Assembly (NCBI RefSeq): GCF_024499055.1 | Contig: NZ_CP071249.1 | Coordinates: 1,977,001 to 2,041,000 of the forward strand | Source of the DNA: Turicibacter bilis | GTDB lineage: Bacteria; Bacillota_I; Bacilli_A; MOL361; Turicibacteraceae | DNA length: 64,000 nt | Reading direction: 5' to 3' | Shown: positions 1 through 11,977 of the stretch, in pieces | Position numbering within the stretch: position 1 is the first letter of the stretch | Layout: the number at the start of each line of letters is the position of its first letter | Program-made: the position numbers and the translations under genes | Notes under the pieces: generated by a model | Database searches by the model: none | What the model was told of the DNA's origin: nothing | Seen by the model: the letters and a program-made list of their open reading frames with translations, nothing else

Positions 1-2925
1 TTAATTCGTTATTTAGAAATCGGTGCGCCTAATATTATCATTAACAATGAGAAACGTATGATTCAAGAAGCAGTAGATGCTTTAATTGATAATGGTCGTC
101 GTGGACGTCCAGTTACCGGTCCAGGAAACCGTCCATTAAAATCACTTTCTCACATGTTAAAAGGTAAACAAGGTCGTTTCCGTCAAAACTTATTAGGTAA
201 ACGTGTTGACTACTCTGGACGTTCTGTAATCGTAGTAGGACCAGACTTAAAGATGTATCAATGTGGATTACCAAAAGAAATGGCTCTTGAGTTATTCAAA
301 CCATTCGTTATGAAAGAATTAGTAGAACGTGATTTAGCACAAAATATTAAGAGTGCTAAGAAAATGATTGAGCGCATGGATGATGCATTATGGGACGTTG
401 TAGAAGACGTAATTCGTGAGCATCCAGTATTATTAAACCGTGCCCCAACATTACACCGTTTAGGTATCCAAGCGTTCGAACCTAAAATTGTAGAAGGACG
501 CGCAATTCGTCTTCACCCTCTTGTAACGACAGCATTCAATGCCGACTTCGATGGTGACCAGATGGCGGTTCACGTTCCTTTATCTCAAGAAGCACAAGCT
601 GAAGCTCGTTTATTAATGCTTGCTGCAAACAACATCTTAAACCCGAAAGATGGTAAACCAGTCGTTACTCCATCTCAGGATATGGTATTAGGAAACTACT
701 ACTTAACGATGGAGGAAGCAGGAGCAATTGGTGAAGGTAATATCTATAAAGATACAAATGAATTAATGATGGCTTATGCAAACGGATATGTAACATTACA
801 CTCTCGTATTGCATTAGATGCTAAAGCATTAAATAACATGACTTTCACTGAAGAGCAAAATAGCAAATATATCATCACAACTTTAGGAAAAGTTATCTTC
901 AATGGTATTTTACCTAAAACATTCCCTTACTTAAATGAGCCAACAATGACGAACTTACAAGGTGCTACACCAACTAAGTACTTCGTTGAAAAGGGAACAG
1001 ATATTAAAGCACACTTAGCGGATGTTAAAATTGTTTCTCCATTCAAGAAAAAATTCTTAGGAGATATCATTTCTGAAGTATTCCGTATTTATAAAACAAC
1101 TGAAACATCACGTATGTTAGACCGCTTAAAAGACTTAGGATTTAAGTATTCTACTGTTGCCGGAATTTCTGTAGGGGTTGCTGACGTAGTCGTATCTTCT
1201 AAGAAAAAGGATTTATTAAAACAAGGTGACGATAAAGTTGCTCAAATCCAAGAGTTCTATAACCGTGGTTTATTAACTGATGATGAGCGTTATCGTTTAG
1301 TTATCGATGTTTGGGCGAAAGTAAAAGATGAAATTCAACACGTATTAATGAATGAGTTACCTGCTGATAACCACATTTACATGATGAGTGATTCAGGAGC
1401 CCGTGGTAATGCATCGAACTTTACGCAGTTAGCCGGTATGCGTGGATTAATGGCCAACCCATCTGGTAAAACAATTGAGTTACCAATCAAATCTTCATTC
1501 CGTGAAGGTTTAACAGTAACTGAGTTCTTCATCTCTACCCATGGTGCCCGTAAAGGATTAGCCGATACAGCCTTAAAAACAGCCGATTCAGGTTACTTAA
1601 CTCGTCGTTTAGTAGACGTAGCACAAGATGTAATCGTTCGTGAAGATGACTGTGGTACAGATAAAGGACAATATATCACTGAATTAAAACAACGTGGTCA
1701 AACAGTAGAAACATTATTTGATCGTATCGTTGGACGTTATACAGCAAAACCTATCTATCATCCGGTAACAAAAGAAAAGATTGCAGAACGCAATGTATAT
1801 ATTACAGATGAATTAGGTAAAGCTATCATCGATGCTGGTATTGAAGGAGTAGATATCCGTACTATTTACTCATGTAATGCTCAAAAAGGTGTATGTAAAA
1901 AATGTTATGGTCAAAACTTAGCAACTGGTAAAGAGGTTGAAGTTGGGGAAGCTGTTGGTATCATGGCTGCTCAATCAATCGGTGAGCCAGGTACTCAGTT
2001 AACGATGCGTACATTCCATACAGGTGGGGTAGCCGGAGCCGATATTACACAAGGTTTACCTCGTATCCAAGAGTTATTCGAAGCGCGTAATCCAAAAGGA
2101 CGTGCAATCATTGCTGAAATCGATGGTGTAATTACTACAATTAAGGCAAATACTAAAAACCGTTATGAAATTACATTAACAAATAAATTAGAAAGCCGTA
2201 ACTACTTATTACCTTACGGGGTACAACCATTAGTAGCTGAAGGTGATGAAGTATTAGCTGGAGACATGTTAACTGAAGGGTCAATCGATCCTAAAGAATT
2301 ATTACGTGTTAAAGATGTTGCCGCTGTACAAGCATACATCTTAAAAGAAGTACAAAATGTATACCGTGCACAAGGGGTAGAATTATCAGATAAGCATATT
2401 GAGATCATGGTTCATCAAATGATGAAAAAAGTTAAAGTTATCGACGGTGGAGATACTGACATTTTACCAGGATCATTAATTGATATGACTCATTATACGC
2501 GTGTAAATGCTGCTGCAATCATGCGTGGGAAACGCCCTGCAGTAGGTATTCCAACAATCTTAGGTATCACAAAAGCATCTCTTGAAACAGAATCATTCTT
2601 ATCTGCTGCATCATTCCAGGAAACAACTCGCGTTCTTACAGATGCTGCAATCAAAGGTAAAGTGGATGAATTAATCGGATTAAAAGAAAATGTTATCATT
2701 GGTAAGTTAATCCCAGCCGGAACAGGTGTTTTAAGAGAAGATCATATTCAACCGGTACATAAGATTGAAGATGAAGTTGAAGAGGATATTTTACCATTCG
2801 ATTTAACTTCGGATTCAAAAGTATCAAATGATTTAGTAAATCTTTCATTAGAAGACGATTTAGATGAATTAGATATCGAATTAGATTTCGATGAAACTGA
2901 TTTTTTAGACGCTGAAGATGAATAA
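1..2925 (+). CDS. rpoC: DNA-directed RNA polymerase subunit beta' (5'-truncated by window)
   Basis: Catalytic beta' subunit of RNA polymerase. The reading frame is open from base 1, so the ATG at 58 is internal and the N-terminal part (zinc ribbon and clamp) lies outside the window; about 974 codons remain of the roughly 1,200 usual for Firmicutes. The Mg2+-binding NADFDGDQM signature is encoded at 538-564. The bridge helix/trigger loop region follows ([20 protein letters not shown] around 1540-1595), then the second zinc site (DDCGT and later [12 protein letters not shown]). The protein ends in a very acidic Asp/Glu tail. rpsL follows 198 bp downstream. In many Bacilli a small L7Ae-like gene sits between rpoC and rpsL; none is seen here. 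Identity is certain. Confidence 0.99.
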   Translation, partial: LIRYLEIGAPNIIINNEKRMIQEAVDALIDNGRRGRPVTGPGNRPLKSLSHMLKGKQGRFRQNLLGKRVDYSGRSVIVVGPDLKMYQCGLPKEMALELFKPFVMKELVERDLAQNIKSAKKMIERMDDALWDVVEDVIREHPVLLNRAPTLHRLGIQAFEPKIVEGRAIRLHPLVTTAFNADFDGDQMAVHVPLSQEAQAEARLLMLAANNILNPKDGKPVVTPSQDMVLGNYYLTMEEAGAIGEGNIYKDTNELMMAYANGYVTLHSRIALDAKALNNMTFTEEQNSKYIITTLGKVIFNGILPKTFPYLNEPTMTNLQGATPTKYFVEKGTDIKAHLADVKIVSPFKKKFLGDIISEVFRIYKTTETSRMLDRLKDLGFKYSTVAGISVGVADVVVSSKKKDLLKQGDDKVAQIQEFYNRGLLTDDERYRLVIDVWAKVKDEIQHVLMNELPADNHIYMMSDSGARGNASNFTQLAGMRGLMANPSGKTIELPIKSSFREGLTVTEFFISTHGARKGLADTALKTADSGYLTRRLVDVAQDVIVREDDCGTDKGQYITELKQRGQTVETLFDRIVGRYTAKPIYHPVTKEKIAERNVYITDELGKAIIDAGIEGVDIRTIYSCNAQKGVCKKCYGQNLATGKEVEVGEAVGIMAAQSIGEPGTQLTMRTFHTGGVAGADITQGLPRIQELFEARNPKGRAIIAEIDGVITTIKANTKNRYEITLTNKLESRNYLLPYGVQPLVAEGDEVLAGDMLTEGSIDPKELLRVKDVAAVQAYILKEVQNVYRAQGVELSDKHIEIMVHQMMKKVKVIDGGDTDILPGSLIDMTHYTRVNAAAIMRGKRPAVGIPTILGITKASLETESFLSAASFQETTRVLTDAAIKGKVDELIGLKENVIIGKLIPAGTGVLREDHIQPVHKIEDEVEEDILPFDLTSDSKVSNDLVNLSLEDDLDELDIELDFDETDFLDAEDE

Positions 2926-2981
2926 GATATCAAAAAAAGCCAATAATACTGTTGAAAAATATTAAAAACTTTTTTGAACTG

Positions 2982-3010
2982 TTGACATTATTCTAAAAAA
3001 ATGTTAGATT
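2982..3010 (+). promoter_or_regulatory. Promoter of the str cluster (rpsL)
   Basis: TTGACA at 2982-2987, a 17-bp spacer, and TAGATT at 3005-3010 preceded by TG at 3002-3003 (extended -10). It lies in the rpoC-rpsL gap and would start transcription near 3017, giving a leader of about 105 nt. Prediction from sequence only. Confidence 0.7.
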
Positions 3011-3034
3011 AATAAAGGCTTTTAAAAAAACAAA

Positions 3035-3067
3035 GTGAGTTTTGCTTTCGGGCAAAGCTTACTTTTT
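3035..3067 (+). terminator. Terminator-like hairpin in the rpsL leader (possible attenuator)
   Basis: An 11-bp stem with two G-U pairs (3035-3045 with 3052-3062), a 6-nt loop and a run of five T at 3063-3067. It lies downstream of the predicted rpsL promoter, so it would end readthrough from rpoBC and also act on transcripts started at the str promoter. A second small hairpin (CCAC/GUGG, about 3081-3096) lies between it and the RBS. Confidence 0.6.
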
Positions 3068-3123
3068 CTAACTAAAATGAACCACCTGGATAAGTGGACT
3101 AAGTTTATGAGAGGAGGACTAAT

Positions 3124-3546
3124 ATGCCAACTATTAACCAATTAGTTCGTAAAGGACGTCAAAGTAAAGAAACAAAATCTAAATCTCGTCATTTAAATGT
3201 AGGGTACAATAGTTTAAAGAAAGAACAAACTAACTTATACTCTCCACAAAAACGTGGGGTATGTACTCGTGTTGCTACAATGACACCTAAAAAACCAAAC
3301 TCGGCTTTACGTAAATATGCCCGTGTACGTTTAACAAATGGTTTAGAAGTAACAGCATACATTCCTGGTATTGGACACAAATTACAAGAGCACAGCGTTG
3401 TTTTAATTCGCGGTGGACGTGTAAAAGACTTACCAGGGGTACGTTATCATATCGTTCGTGGTACTTTAGATGCTACAGGTGTAGATGGACGTATGCAAGG
3501 TCGTTCTAAATACGGAACAAAAAAACCAAAAGCAGCTAAAAAATAA
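3124..3546 (+). CDS. rpsL: 30S ribosomal protein S12
   Basis: S12 of the decoding centre, 140 aa, the usual Bacilli length. It carries the invariant [11 protein letters not shown] loop and the [13 protein letters not shown] loop. The lysines in both loops that mutate in streptomycin-resistant strains have the wild-type residue, so a classical rpsL resistance allele is not predicted. The start has an AGGAGG-type site (GAGAGGAGGACTAATATG). It is the first gene of the str cluster, 38 bp before rpsG. Confidence 0.99.
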   Translation: MPTINQLVRKGRQSKETKSKSRHLNVGYNSLKKEQTNLYSPQKRGVCTRVATMTPKKPNSALRKYARVRLTNGLEVTAYIPGIGHKLQEHSVVLIRGGRVKDLPGVRYHIVRGTLDATGVDGRMQGRSKYGTKKPKAAKK

Positions 3547-3584
3547 TCTAACTTTTTTCGATAAAATGGAAGGGAGGCTAAATT

Positions 3585-4055
3585 ATGCCACGTAAAGGAC
3601 ATGTAGCAAAACGCGACGTTTTGCCAGATCCAATTTATAACTCTAAATTAGTATCTCGTTTAATCAACAACATCATGCAAGATGGTAAAAAAGGTACTGC
3701 ACAAACTATTTTATATAATGCATTCGATATCATTGCTGAGAAAACTGGTCGTGAACCAATGGAAGTATTCGAAGAAGCTATCGAAAACATCATGCCTGTA
3801 TTAGAGGTTAAAGCTCGCCGTATCGGTGGGGCAAACTACCAAGTACCAGTAGAGGTTCGTCCTGAGCGCCGAATCACTTTAGGATTACGCTGGTTAGTTC
3901 AATACTCTCGCTCTCGCGGAGAAAAAACTATGGAGCAACGCTTAGCTAACGAAATTATCGATGCAGCTAACAACACAGGTGCATCTGTTAAGAAACGTGA
4001 GGATACTCACAAAATGGCTGAAGCTAACAAAGCATTCGCTCATTACCGTTGGTAA
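3585..4055 (+). CDS. rpsG: 30S ribosomal protein S7
   Basis: Primary 16S rRNA-binding protein that organises the head of the 30S subunit near the E site. At 156 aa it has the standard length, and conserved segments such as [19 protein letters not shown] and VEVRPERR are present. The start follows a GGGAGG site. A long hairpin follows the gene before fusA. Confidence 0.99.
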   Translation: MPRKGHVAKRDVLPDPIYNSKLVSRLINNIMQDGKKGTAQTILYNAFDIIAEKTGREPMEVFEEAIENIMPVLEVKARRIGGANYQVPVEVRPERRITLGLRWLVQYSRSRGEKTMEQRLANEIIDAANNTGASVKKREDTHKMAEANKAFAHYRW

Positions 4056-4068
4056 TATTTTAAATAAC

Positions 4069-4100
4069 TTTAGGATTACTGGATTTCTAGTAATCCTAAA
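4069..4100 (+). other. Perfect 12-bp stem-loop between rpsG and fusA
   Basis: TTTAGGATTACT (4069-4080) pairs perfectly with AGTAATCCTAAA (4089-4100) around an 8-nt loop. No T-run follows, so it does not look like a finished intrinsic terminator. A processing site, mRNA-stabilising element or weak attenuator is possible. Confidence 0.6.
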
Positions 4101-4135
4101 AGTTTAGTATTTCACTATGAGAGGAGTAACGGAAC

Positions 4136-6208
4136 ATGGCAAGAGAATTCTCTTTAAATCACACTCGTAACATCGGTATCATGGCACACATCGATGCTGG
4201 TAAAACGACAACTACAGAACGTATCTTATACTACACTGGTCGTATCCACAAAATCGGAGAAACTCACGATGGTGCTTCTCAAATGGACTGGATGGCTCAA
4301 GAGCAAGAGCGTGGTATCACAATCACTTCAGCTGCAACAACAGCTGCTTGGAATGGTCACCGTGTAAACATCATCGATACACCAGGTCACGTAGACTTCA
4401 CAGTAGAAGTTGAACGTTCATTACGTGTATTAGATGGTGCGGTAGCAGTATTAGATGCGCAATCAGGAGTTGAGCCTCAAACTGAAACAGTTTGGCGCCA
4501 AGCTACTACTTACGGAGTTCCACGTATTGTATTCGTAAATAAAATGGATAAAACAGGTGCAGATTTCTTATACTCTGTAAAAACATTACATGATCGTTTA
4601 GGAGCTAACGCTCTTCCAATTCAATTACCAATCGGTGCTGAAGATGATTTCGAAGGTATCATTGACTTAGTTGAAATGAAACAATACATGTATACAAATG
4701 ACTTAGGAACTGACATCCAAGTTGGAGAAATCGATGCAGCTCACTTAGAAGATGCAGAAATGTATCGTGATCAATTAATCGAAGCAGTATCTAACTTAGA
4801 TGAAGAGTTAATGATGAAATACTTAGAAGGTGAAGAAATTTCAATCGAAGAATTAAAAGCTGCGATCCGTCGTGCTACAATCAACGTTGAATTATTCCCA
4901 GTATTATGTGGATCAGCCTTCAAAAACAAAGGTGTTCAGTTAATGTTAGATGCTGTAATTGACTACTTACCAGCTCCAACGGATATTCCTGCAATCAAAG
5001 GAACATTAGAAGATGGAACTGAAGTTGAGCGTCATGCTTCTGATGAAGAACCATTCGCAGCATTAGCATTCAAAGTTATGACTGACCCATTCGTAGGTAA
5101 GTTAACATTCTTCCGTGTTTACTCAGGAACAATCCAATCAGGAACTTACGTATTAAACTCAACTAAAGGTAAACGTGAGCGTGTTGGACGTTTATTACAA
5201 ATGCACGCTAACAGCCGTCAAGAAATCTCTGAAGTATACGCAGGAGATATCGCTGCAGCTGTAGGTTTAAAAGATACTACAACTGGAGATACTTTATGTG
5301 ATCCAGATCACGAAGTTATCTTAGAATCAATGGTATTCCCTGAACCAGTTATCTCTTTATCAGTTGAGCCAAAATCAAAAGCAGACCAAGATAAAATGGG
5401 TATCGCTTTACAAAAATTAGCTGAAGAGGATCCAACTTTCCGTACTCATACAGACGAAGAAACTGGTGAAACTATCATCTCAGGTATGGGTGAGTTACAC
5501 TTAGACATCATCGTTGACCGTATGCGTCGTGAATTCAAAGTTGAAGCTAACATTGGTGCTCCTCAAGTAGCTTACCGTGAAACATTCACTCAAGCTGCAG
5601 ACGTTGAAGGTAAATTCGTACGTCAGTCTGGTGGACGTGGACAATACGGACACGTATGGATCAAATTTGAACCACAAGAACCAGGTGCTGGATACGAGTT
5701 CGTGGACGCTGTAGTTGGTGGGGTTGTACCTCGTGAATACATCGGATCTGTAGATGCAGGATTAAAAGATGCATTACAAAATGGACAATTATCAGGATTC
5801 CCTGTAGTTGACGTTAAAGCTACATTATTCGATGGTTCTTACCATGATGTCGATTCAAGTGAGATGGCATACAAAATCGCAGCTTCTATGGCATTAAAAA
5901 ATGCTTATGACAAATGTAAACCAGTTCTTTTAGAACCAGTTATGAAAGTAGAAGTTGTTATCCCAGATGAGTACTTAGGAGACGTAATGGGAGATATCAC
6001 TTCACGTCGTGGACGCTTAGACGGAATGGAAGCTCGTGGTAACGCGCAAGTTATCCGTGCATATGTTCCATTATCTGAAATGTTCGGATATGCAACTGCA
6101 TTACGTTCTAACACACAAGGACGCGGAAACTACTCAATGGAAATGGATCACTATGAGCAAGTTCCAAAATCAATCGCTGATGAAGTCATCAAAAAACATC
6201 GTGGATAA
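4136..6208 (+). CDS. fusA: Elongation factor G
   Basis: Translocase GTPase of the ribosome, 690 aa. The G1 motif AHIDAGKT is at residues 17-24, with DTPGH and NKMD further on. Domains II to V follow in the normal order, and the last part carries the domain IV/V residues ([21 protein letters not shown]). The start has a GAGAGGAG site. It is the third gene of the str cluster, between the two perfect stem-loops. Confidence 0.99.
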   Translation: MAREFSLNHTRNIGIMAHIDAGKTTTTERILYYTGRIHKIGETHDGASQMDWMAQEQERGITITSAATTAAWNGHRVNIIDTPGHVDFTVEVERSLRVLDGAVAVLDAQSGVEPQTETVWRQATTYGVPRIVFVNKMDKTGADFLYSVKTLHDRLGANALPIQLPIGAEDDFEGIIDLVEMKQYMYTNDLGTDIQVGEIDAAHLEDAEMYRDQLIEAVSNLDEELMMKYLEGEEISIEELKAAIRRATINVELFPVLCGSAFKNKGVQLMLDAVIDYLPAPTDIPAIKGTLEDGTEVERHASDEEPFAALAFKVMTDPFVGKLTFFRVYSGTIQSGTYVLNSTKGKRERVGRLLQMHANSRQEISEVYAGDIAAAVGLKDTTTGDTLCDPDHEVILESMVFPEPVISLSVEPKSKADQDKMGIALQKLAEEDPTFRTHTDEETGETIISGMGELHLDIIVDRMRREFKVEANIGAPQVAYRETFTQAADVEGKFVRQSGGRGQYGHVWIKFEPQEPGAGYEFVDAVVGGVVPREYIGSVDAGLKDALQNGQLSGFPVVDVKATLFDGSYHDVDSSEMAYKIAASMALKNAYDKCKPVLLEPVMKVEVVIPDEYLGDVMGDITSRRGRLDGMEARGNAQVIRAYVPLSEMFGYATALRSNTQGRGNYSMEMDHYEQVPKSIADEVIKKHRG

Positions 6209-6240
6209 TCGTTGTTAATTGATGTGTTCATATATCCGCT

Positions 6241-6275
6241 GCTAATAAGAATGTAATACTTGCATTCTTATTAGC
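6241..6275 (+). other. Perfect 13-bp stem-loop between fusA and tuf
   Basis: GCTAATAAGAATG (6241-6253) pairs without mismatch with CATTCTTATTAGC (6263-6275) around a 9-nt loop. The 3' flank is not T-rich. This is the second such element in the str cluster and may separate the mRNA of tuf, which usually needs higher expression, from that of fusA. Confidence 0.6.
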
Positions 6276-6333
6276 GGTATTGTAAAATAAAAATGTTGAA
6301 TACAAAAAATGTAACTTAGAGGAGGATATTAGC

Positions 6334-7518
6334 ATGGCAAAAGCTAAATTCGAACGTACTAAACCGCATGTTAACATCGGTACAATCGGTCACGTTGACC
6401 ACGGAAAAACTACATTAACAGCTGCTATCACAACTGTATTATCTAAATCAGGTAAAGCAGAAGCTCGCGCTTACGACCAAATCGATGGTGCTCCAGAAGA
6501 GCGTGAACGTGGAATCACTATCTCAACTGCACACGTTGAGTACGAAACTGACAACCGTCACTACGCACACGTTGACTGCCCAGGACATGCTGACTACGTT
6601 AAAAACATGATCACTGGTGCTGCTCAAATGGACGGTGGTATCTTAGTAGTATCTGCTGCTGATGGACCAATGCCACAAACTCGTGAGCACATCTTATTAT
6701 CTCGCCAAGTTGGTGTACCTCGTTTAGTTGTTTTCTTAAACAAATGTGACATGGTAGACGACGAAGAATTATTAGAATTAGTTGAAATGGAAGTTCGTGA
6801 CTTATTATCTGAGTACGATTTCCCAGGTGATGAAGTTCCAGTAATCCACGGATCTGCATTATTAGCATTACAAGGACAACCTGAATGGGAAGCAAAAATC
6901 AACGAATTAATGGCTGCTGTAGATGAGTACATCCCAACTCCAGCTCGTCAAACTGATTTACCATTCTTAATGCCAGTAGAGGACGTATTCTCAATCACTG
7001 GACGTGGTACTGTAGCAACTGGACGCGTTGAGCGTGGGGTTGTTAAAGTTGGTGACGTTGTTGAAATCATCGGTTACCATGAAACAAAATCAACTACTGT
7101 AACAGGTGTTGAAATGTTCCGTAAATTATTAGACCAAGCTGAAGCTGGAGATAACATCGGAGCTTTATTACGTGGTATTTCTCGTGAAGAAATCCAACGT
7201 GGACAAGTATTAGCTAAACCAGGATCAGTAAAACCTCATACAAAATTCACTGCTGAGGTTTACGTATTATCTAAAGAAGAAGGTGGACGTCATACTCCAT
7301 TCTTCGGAAACTACCGTCCTCAATTCTACTTCCGTACAACTGACGTAACTGGAGTTATTCAATTACCAGAAGGTGTAGAAATGGTTATGCCAGGTGACAA
7401 CGTTGCTATGACTGTAGAATTAATCGCGCCAATCGCTGTTGAAAAAGGAACTAAGTTCTCTATCCGTGAAGGTGGACGTACAGTAGGTGCTGGTTCAGTA
7501 GTAGACATCATCGAATAA
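6334..7518 (+). CDS. tuf: Elongation factor Tu
   Basis: Brings aminoacyl-tRNA to the ribosome; 394 aa. G1 motif GHVDHGKT at residues 19-26, then DCPGH and NKCD. Domains 2 and 3 follow, with the kirromycin/ribosome-facing segments intact. The start has a strong GAGGAGG site. It is the last gene of the str cluster and is closed by a strong terminator. In many Bacilli the S10 cluster would follow almost directly; here 1.3 kb separates them. Confidence 0.99.
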   Translation: MAKAKFERTKPHVNIGTIGHVDHGKTTLTAAITTVLSKSGKAEARAYDQIDGAPEERERGITISTAHVEYETDNRHYAHVDCPGHADYVKNMITGAAQMDGGILVVSAADGPMPQTREHILLSRQVGVPRLVVFLNKCDMVDDEELLELVEMEVRDLLSEYDFPGDEVPVIHGSALLALQGQPEWEAKINELMAAVDEYIPTPARQTDLPFLMPVEDVFSITGRGTVATGRVERGVVKVGDVVEIIGYHETKSTTVTGVEMFRKLLDQAEAGDNIGALLRGISREEIQRGQVLAKPGSVKPHTKFTAEVYVLSKEEGGRHTPFFGNYRPQFYFRTTDVTGVIQLPEGVEMVMPGDNVAMTVELIAPIAVEKGTKFSIREGGRTVGAGSVVDIIE

Positions 7519-7545
7519 TCGATATTCTAATATTTGAATCTTTTT

Positions 7546-7576
7546 GTCCTAGAGATATATTCTCTAGGACTTTTTT
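7546..7576 (+). terminator. Terminator of the str cluster
   Basis: Perfect 10-bp stem (GTCCTAGAGA/TCTCTAGGAC, 7546-7555 and 7561-7570), 5-nt loop, then six T. Confidence 0.92.
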
Positions 7577-7580
7577 ATTT

Positions 7581-8700
7581 TTAAATATATGTTATCCTTG
7601 CTCTCTGTAGTGCTTAATAGAATAAAATCATTATATAAGTTAACCATAATAATGTTATTAATATTGTATATGGAAGACATTAGTGGAGTTATAAAAAATA
7701 TTAATAAGATATAGTTTTAGTATTTTTATGTAGTTGGTTGGTATAATCAATTAACGATAAATAGATTTATTGATATAAAAAATAATTATATATTTAAATT
7801 ATTCACTCCTGGATTTTAAATGTTTAGGTGTAATGTAAAACAAATTAATTATAAATATACTAAATATGAAGTAATTATTTCCTATTTTGCAATAACGGTT
7901 TGTGAACACTAATTGGCAATGAGTTAAACGATTTTCTTATTGCTTCAGTTAATGAGGCTAATATTACAATAGAGGAAGTTAAACATATGTAGAAATAAAT
8001 AATATATCTATAAGAGTAAAATCAAACTTTATTAGAGAATTTAACAATCTAAAACCTATAGGTTCACTTCTTCTTTAGGGAAAGATTATGATCGTTTTTT
8101 ATAATTAGTGATGGAGTACATTATTTTTGACTACTATCAGGAGATATGTCTATCACTAAGGAGGGAATAACTCCTATAGATAATGTATTCATCAGAAACA
8201 AAGTCATTCTAATGATGCGAGTTTATCAATCATTTTATCTTTAAGAATATAAGACTGAATAGTGTTGTGAGATTTTATGTATTCCTAGAAATACGTATTA
8301 TTAAGTAAAGTCTTAAATAATACTTAGTATCTCAAAATCCAAAGAAGAGCTATGGCTCCACAATGATTTAGAATATACAAGACTTTAATGACTTAAGGAC
8401 GACATTAAAAAATGTTTTAGATAATAATATTATCTTTAGGATAATAAATGTATTAAACATAACTAAAATGTTATTCATAAATATTCAATAATTAATTATT
8501 TTAAAATCAATAATAGCTACATTTCTAAAAATTTAGTTGGATAGTAGTCTAGTGTTAAATTTTATTTTTAAATAAAATACAATATTTACTTGTCATAAAT
8601 GTTTGATTGTTCGTTTAAGATATGTTAAATTTGTTTATGTAAATTAGTCCGAAAACTGCGAAGAGATGAGTCACTGTCGAAATATACATCAATGAATAAA
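7581..8700. other. Gene-free AT-rich stretch, probably decayed sequence
   Basis: No intact gene is visible on either strand over about 1.1 kb. Only short open pieces occur, for example 7906-7990 (TLIGNELNDFLI...), each closed by stops, which is what an eroded gene would leave. No transposase signature, inverted terminal repeat, tRNA or rRNA was recognised. Base composition is more AT-rich than the flanking ribosomal genes. The original content cannot be named. Confidence 0.5.
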
Positions 8701-8714
8701 AAATAAAAAAATAT

Positions 8715-8743
8715 TTGATTTATTTAGTTTTTTCATGTATAAT
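8715..8743 (+). promoter_or_regulatory. Promoter of the S10-spc-alpha cluster
   Basis: TTGATT (8715-8720), a 17-bp spacer and a consensus TATAAT (8738-8743). Transcription would start near 8750 and give a leader of about 120 nt before rpsJ. Confidence 0.85.
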
Positions 8744-8749
8744 AGATAT

Positions 8750-9179
<430 letters not shown>

Positions 9180-9205
9180 TATATACGAAATAGGAGGTGT
9201 AACTC

Positions 9206-9835
9206 ATGGCCAAAGGAATCTTAGGTAGAAAAATTGGTATGACTCAAATTTTCACTGAAGAAGGGAAATTAATTCCTGTAACTGTTGTGCAAGCAACACC
9301 TAACGTTGTTTTACAAGTTAAAACAAACGAAACTGATGGATACGAAGCTATCCAAGTTGGATTTGAAAATAAACGCGAAAAATTAGCTAACAAACCTGAA
9401 ATGGGACACGTTGCTAAAGCTGAAACAGCGCCTAAGCGCTTCGTTCGTGAATTCCGTAACGTAAATGTAGCGGAATATCAAGTTGGTCAAGAGATCAAAG
9501 TTGACACTTTTGCTGAAGGAGAAGTTGTTGACGTAACTGGTAAGACTAAAGGTAAAGGATTCCAAGGTGTTATTAAACGTCATGGACAATCTCGTGGACC
9601 TATGGCTCACGGTTCTCGTTACCATCGTCGTCCAGGTTCAATGGGATCGATTGCTGCTAACCGCGTTTTAAAAGGTAAAAAATTACCTGGACAAACTGGT
9701 GGAAACATCGTAACTGTTCAAAACCTTGAAGTAGTTAAAGTTGATACAGAACGTAACGTTTTATTAATCAAAGGAAATGTACCAGGAGCTAAAAAATCTT
9801 TAGTTATGGTTCGTTCTGCTGTTAAAGCAAAATAG
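9206..9835 (+). CDS. rplC: 50S ribosomal protein L3
   Basis: L3, early 23S rRNA assembly protein reaching towards the peptidyl transferase centre; 209 aa. Recognised by [16 protein letters not shown] at the start and by the loop [21 protein letters not shown]. Start follows TAGGAGG. It lies between rpsJ and rplD. Confidence 0.99.
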   Translation: MAKGILGRKIGMTQIFTEEGKLIPVTVVQATPNVVLQVKTNETDGYEAIQVGFENKREKLANKPEMGHVAKAETAPKRFVREFRNVNVAEYQVGQEIKVDTFAEGEVVDVTGKTKGKGFQGVIKRHGQSRGPMAHGSRYHRRPGSMGSIAANRVLKGKKLPGQTGGNIVTVQNLEVVKVDTERNVLLIKGNVPGAKKSLVMVRSAVKAK

Positions 9836-9864
9836 TTTAGTACAGTAGGAAAGGAGGATTCATA

Positions 9865-10488
9865 ATGCCACAAGTAGCATTATATAACCAACAAGGTGCT
9901 CAAGTTGGAGAAATCGTGTTAAACGAAACAATCTTCGGTATTGAGCCTCATAAACAAGCAATGTTCGATGCTGTAATTATGCAACGTGCATCAATGCGTC
10001 AAGGAACGCACAAAACTAAAACTCGTACTGAGGTACGTGGTGGTGGACGTAAACCTTGGAAACAAAAAGGTACTGGACGTGCTCGTCAAGGATCTATTCG
10101 TGCACCTCAATGGCGTGGTGGAGGAATCGTATTCGGACCAGTTCCACGTAGCTATGCATACAAATTAAACAAAAAAGTTCGTCGCTTAGCTTTAAAATCT
10201 GCGTTATCAACTAAAGTTGTTGAAAATGAAATCGTAGTTTTAGATGCATTAGCATTCGAAGCTCCAAAAACAAAAGAAATGATCTCTGTTTTAGGTGCTT
10301 TAAACATCACATCTAAAGCATTAGTTGTAACTGCTGAAGAAAATACAACAGTTGAATTATCAACTCGTAACATCCCAGGTGTTAAAGTATTATCAGTAGC
10401 TCAATTAAATGTATTAGATCTTTTAGATGCAACTAAGTTAGTTATTACTCAAGATGCAGTTAAAAAGATTGAGGAGGTGCTTGCATAA
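9865..10488 (+). CDS. rplD: 50S ribosomal protein L4
   Basis: L4 lines the peptide exit tunnel; 207 aa. The extended tunnel loop is intact ([20 protein letters not shown]), with no sign of the deletions or substitutions linked to macrolide resistance. Start follows AAAGGAGG. The stop codon overlaps the rplW start by one base (TAATG), so the two are likely translationally coupled. Confidence 0.99.
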   Translation: MPQVALYNQQGAQVGEIVLNETIFGIEPHKQAMFDAVIMQRASMRQGTHKTKTRTEVRGGGRKPWKQKGTGRARQGSIRAPQWRGGGIVFGPVPRSYAYKLNKKVRRLALKSALSTKVVENEIVVLDALAFEAPKTKEMISVLGALNITSKALVVTAEENTTVELSTRNIPGVKVLSVAQLNVLDLLDATKLVITQDAVKKIEEVLA

Positions 10489-10772
10489 TGAAAGATGCTA
10501 GAGATATCGTTAAGCGCCCAATTATCACTGAAAAATCTTATGATTTAATGAACGAAGGTAAATTCACTTTCGAAGTTGATAAAAAAGCAAACAAAATCGA
10601 AGTTAAACAAGCTTGTGAAGCTTTATTCAATGTAAAAGTTGAGAAAGTAAACATCGTTAACGTTCGTCCTAAAAAACGTCGTGTTGGACGTTATGAAGGA
10701 TTCAAGCCTTCAATGAAAAAAGCTATCGTAACATTAGCTGAAGGACAAACAATCGAAAAGTTTGAAGTATAA
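10488..10772 (+). CDS. rplW: 50S ribosomal protein L23
   Basis: L23 sits at the exit of the peptide tunnel and is the docking point for trigger factor and SRP; 94 aa. Conserved [20 protein letters not shown] and [20 protein letters not shown] segments. Its start overlaps the rplD stop, and the GAGGAGGTG ribosome-binding site lies inside rplD. Confidence 0.99.
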   Translation: MKDARDIVKRPIITEKSYDLMNEGKFTFEVDKKANKIEVKQACEALFNVKVEKVNIVNVRPKKRRVGRYEGFKPSMKKAIVTLAEGQTIEKFEV

Positions 10773-10800
10773 TTAATAAGTCGTAAAAGGAGGGAACAAG

Positions 10801-11631
10801 ATGGCTATTAAAAAGTATAAACCTACCACGAATGGTCGTCGTAACATGTCAGTTTTAACATTTGACGAAATTACGACTAATAAACCAGAGAAATCATTAT
10901 TAGCTCCTTTAAGCAAAAAAGCAGGGCGTAATAATCATGGTCAAATCACAGTACGTCATCACGGTGGTGGACACAAACGTAAATACCGTATCATCGACTT
11001 TAAACGTACAAAAGACGGTATTCCAGGACGTGTTGCTACAATCGAATACGATCCAAACCGTTCAGCAAACATCGCATTAATCAACTACGCTGATGGAGAA
11101 AAACGATACATTATCGCTCCTAAAGGATTAAAAGTTGGAATGCAAATTGAATCAGGTGCTAATGCGGATATCAAAATTGGTAATGCATTACCAATCATGA
11201 ACATCCCAGTTGGTACATTAATCCACAACATCGAGTTAAAACCTGGTAAAGGTGGGCAATTAGTACGTTCAGCAGGAACTTCTGCTCAAATCTTAGGGCG
11301 TGAAGAGCGTTACGTATTAGTTCGTTTAGCTTCAGGTGAAGTTCGTAAAGTATTAGGAACTTGCCGTGCAACAATCGGTGAAGTTGGTAATGCTGACCAC
11401 GAATTAGTAAACATCGGTAAAGCAGGTCGTACACGTTGGTTAGGTACTCGTCCAACTGTTCGCGGTTCTGTAATGAACCCTAATGACCATCCACACGGTG
11501 GTGGGGAAGGACGTACTCCAATCGGACGTAAATCTCCAGTTACACCATGGGGTAAACCAGCTCTTGGTTTAAAAACTCGTAACAAGAAAAAAGCATCAAG
11601 TAAATTAATTGTTCGCGGACGCAACAAATAA
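10801..11631 (+). CDS. rplB: 50S ribosomal protein L2
   Basis: L2, needed for subunit joining and close to the peptidyl transferase centre; 276 aa. The RNA-binding OB/SH3 core is followed by the conserved [19 protein letters not shown] loop that carries the functionally important histidine. Start follows AGGAGGG. A gap of 46 bp separates it from rpsS. Long open frames on the opposite strand here are composition shadows. Confidence 0.99.
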   Translation: MAIKKYKPTTNGRRNMSVLTFDEITTNKPEKSLLAPLSKKAGRNNHGQITVRHHGGGHKRKYRIIDFKRTKDGIPGRVATIEYDPNRSANIALINYADGEKRYIIAPKGLKVGMQIESGANADIKIGNALPIMNIPVGTLIHNIELKPGKGGQLVRSAGTSAQILGREERYVLVRLASGEVRKVLGTCRATIGEVGNADHELVNIGKAGRTRWLGTRPTVRGSVMNPNDHPHGGGEGRTPIGRKSPVTPWGKPALGLKTRNKKKASSKLIVRGRNK

Positions 11632-11677
11632 TAAAGATATATGCTAAATGTAAATGTTCGAAAGGAGGAAATTTAGA

Positions 11678-11956
11678 ATGGGACGTAGTTTAAAAAAGGG
11701 ACCTTTCTGTGACGATCATTTAATGAAAAAAGTTGTAGCTGCTAACGAAAGCGGAGACAAAAAAATCATTCAAACTTGGTCACGTCGTTCAACAATTTTC
11801 CCACAGTTTGTAGGACATACAATTGCTGTTTATGATGGACGCAAGCATGTTCCTGTATATGTTACTGAAGATATGGTAGGACACAAATTAGGTGAATTCG
11901 CGCCAACTCGTACTTATAAAGGACACATCAAAGAAGACAAAAAAACTAGACGTTAA
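11678..11956 (+). CDS. rpsS: 30S ribosomal protein S19
   Basis: S19 of the 30S head; 92 aa. The start is at [15 protein letters not shown] (11678), the family's normal N-terminus, 7 bp after AAAGGAGGAA; an in-frame ATG at 11654 lies upstream of that site and is not used. 21 bp to rplV. Confidence 0.98.
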   Translation: MGRSLKKGPFCDDHLMKKVVAANESGDKKIIQTWSRRSTIFPQFVGHTIAVYDGRKHVPVYVTEDMVGHKLGEFAPTRTYKGHIKEDKKTRR

Positions 11957-11977
11957 TATTGAGAGGAGGACATGGCT

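Noticed and set aside
7581..8700. Insertion sequence or prophage remnant
   Set aside because: No transposase or integrase motif, terminal inverted repeat or target duplication could be read. Only unassigned decayed sequence can be claimed.
11310..11627. A 105-codon open frame on the minus strand inside rplB (and similar antisense frames inside rpoC, rpsM and glmS)
   Set aside because: These are by-products of the biased codon use of highly expressed genes. They have no ribosome-binding site and no family-like sequence.
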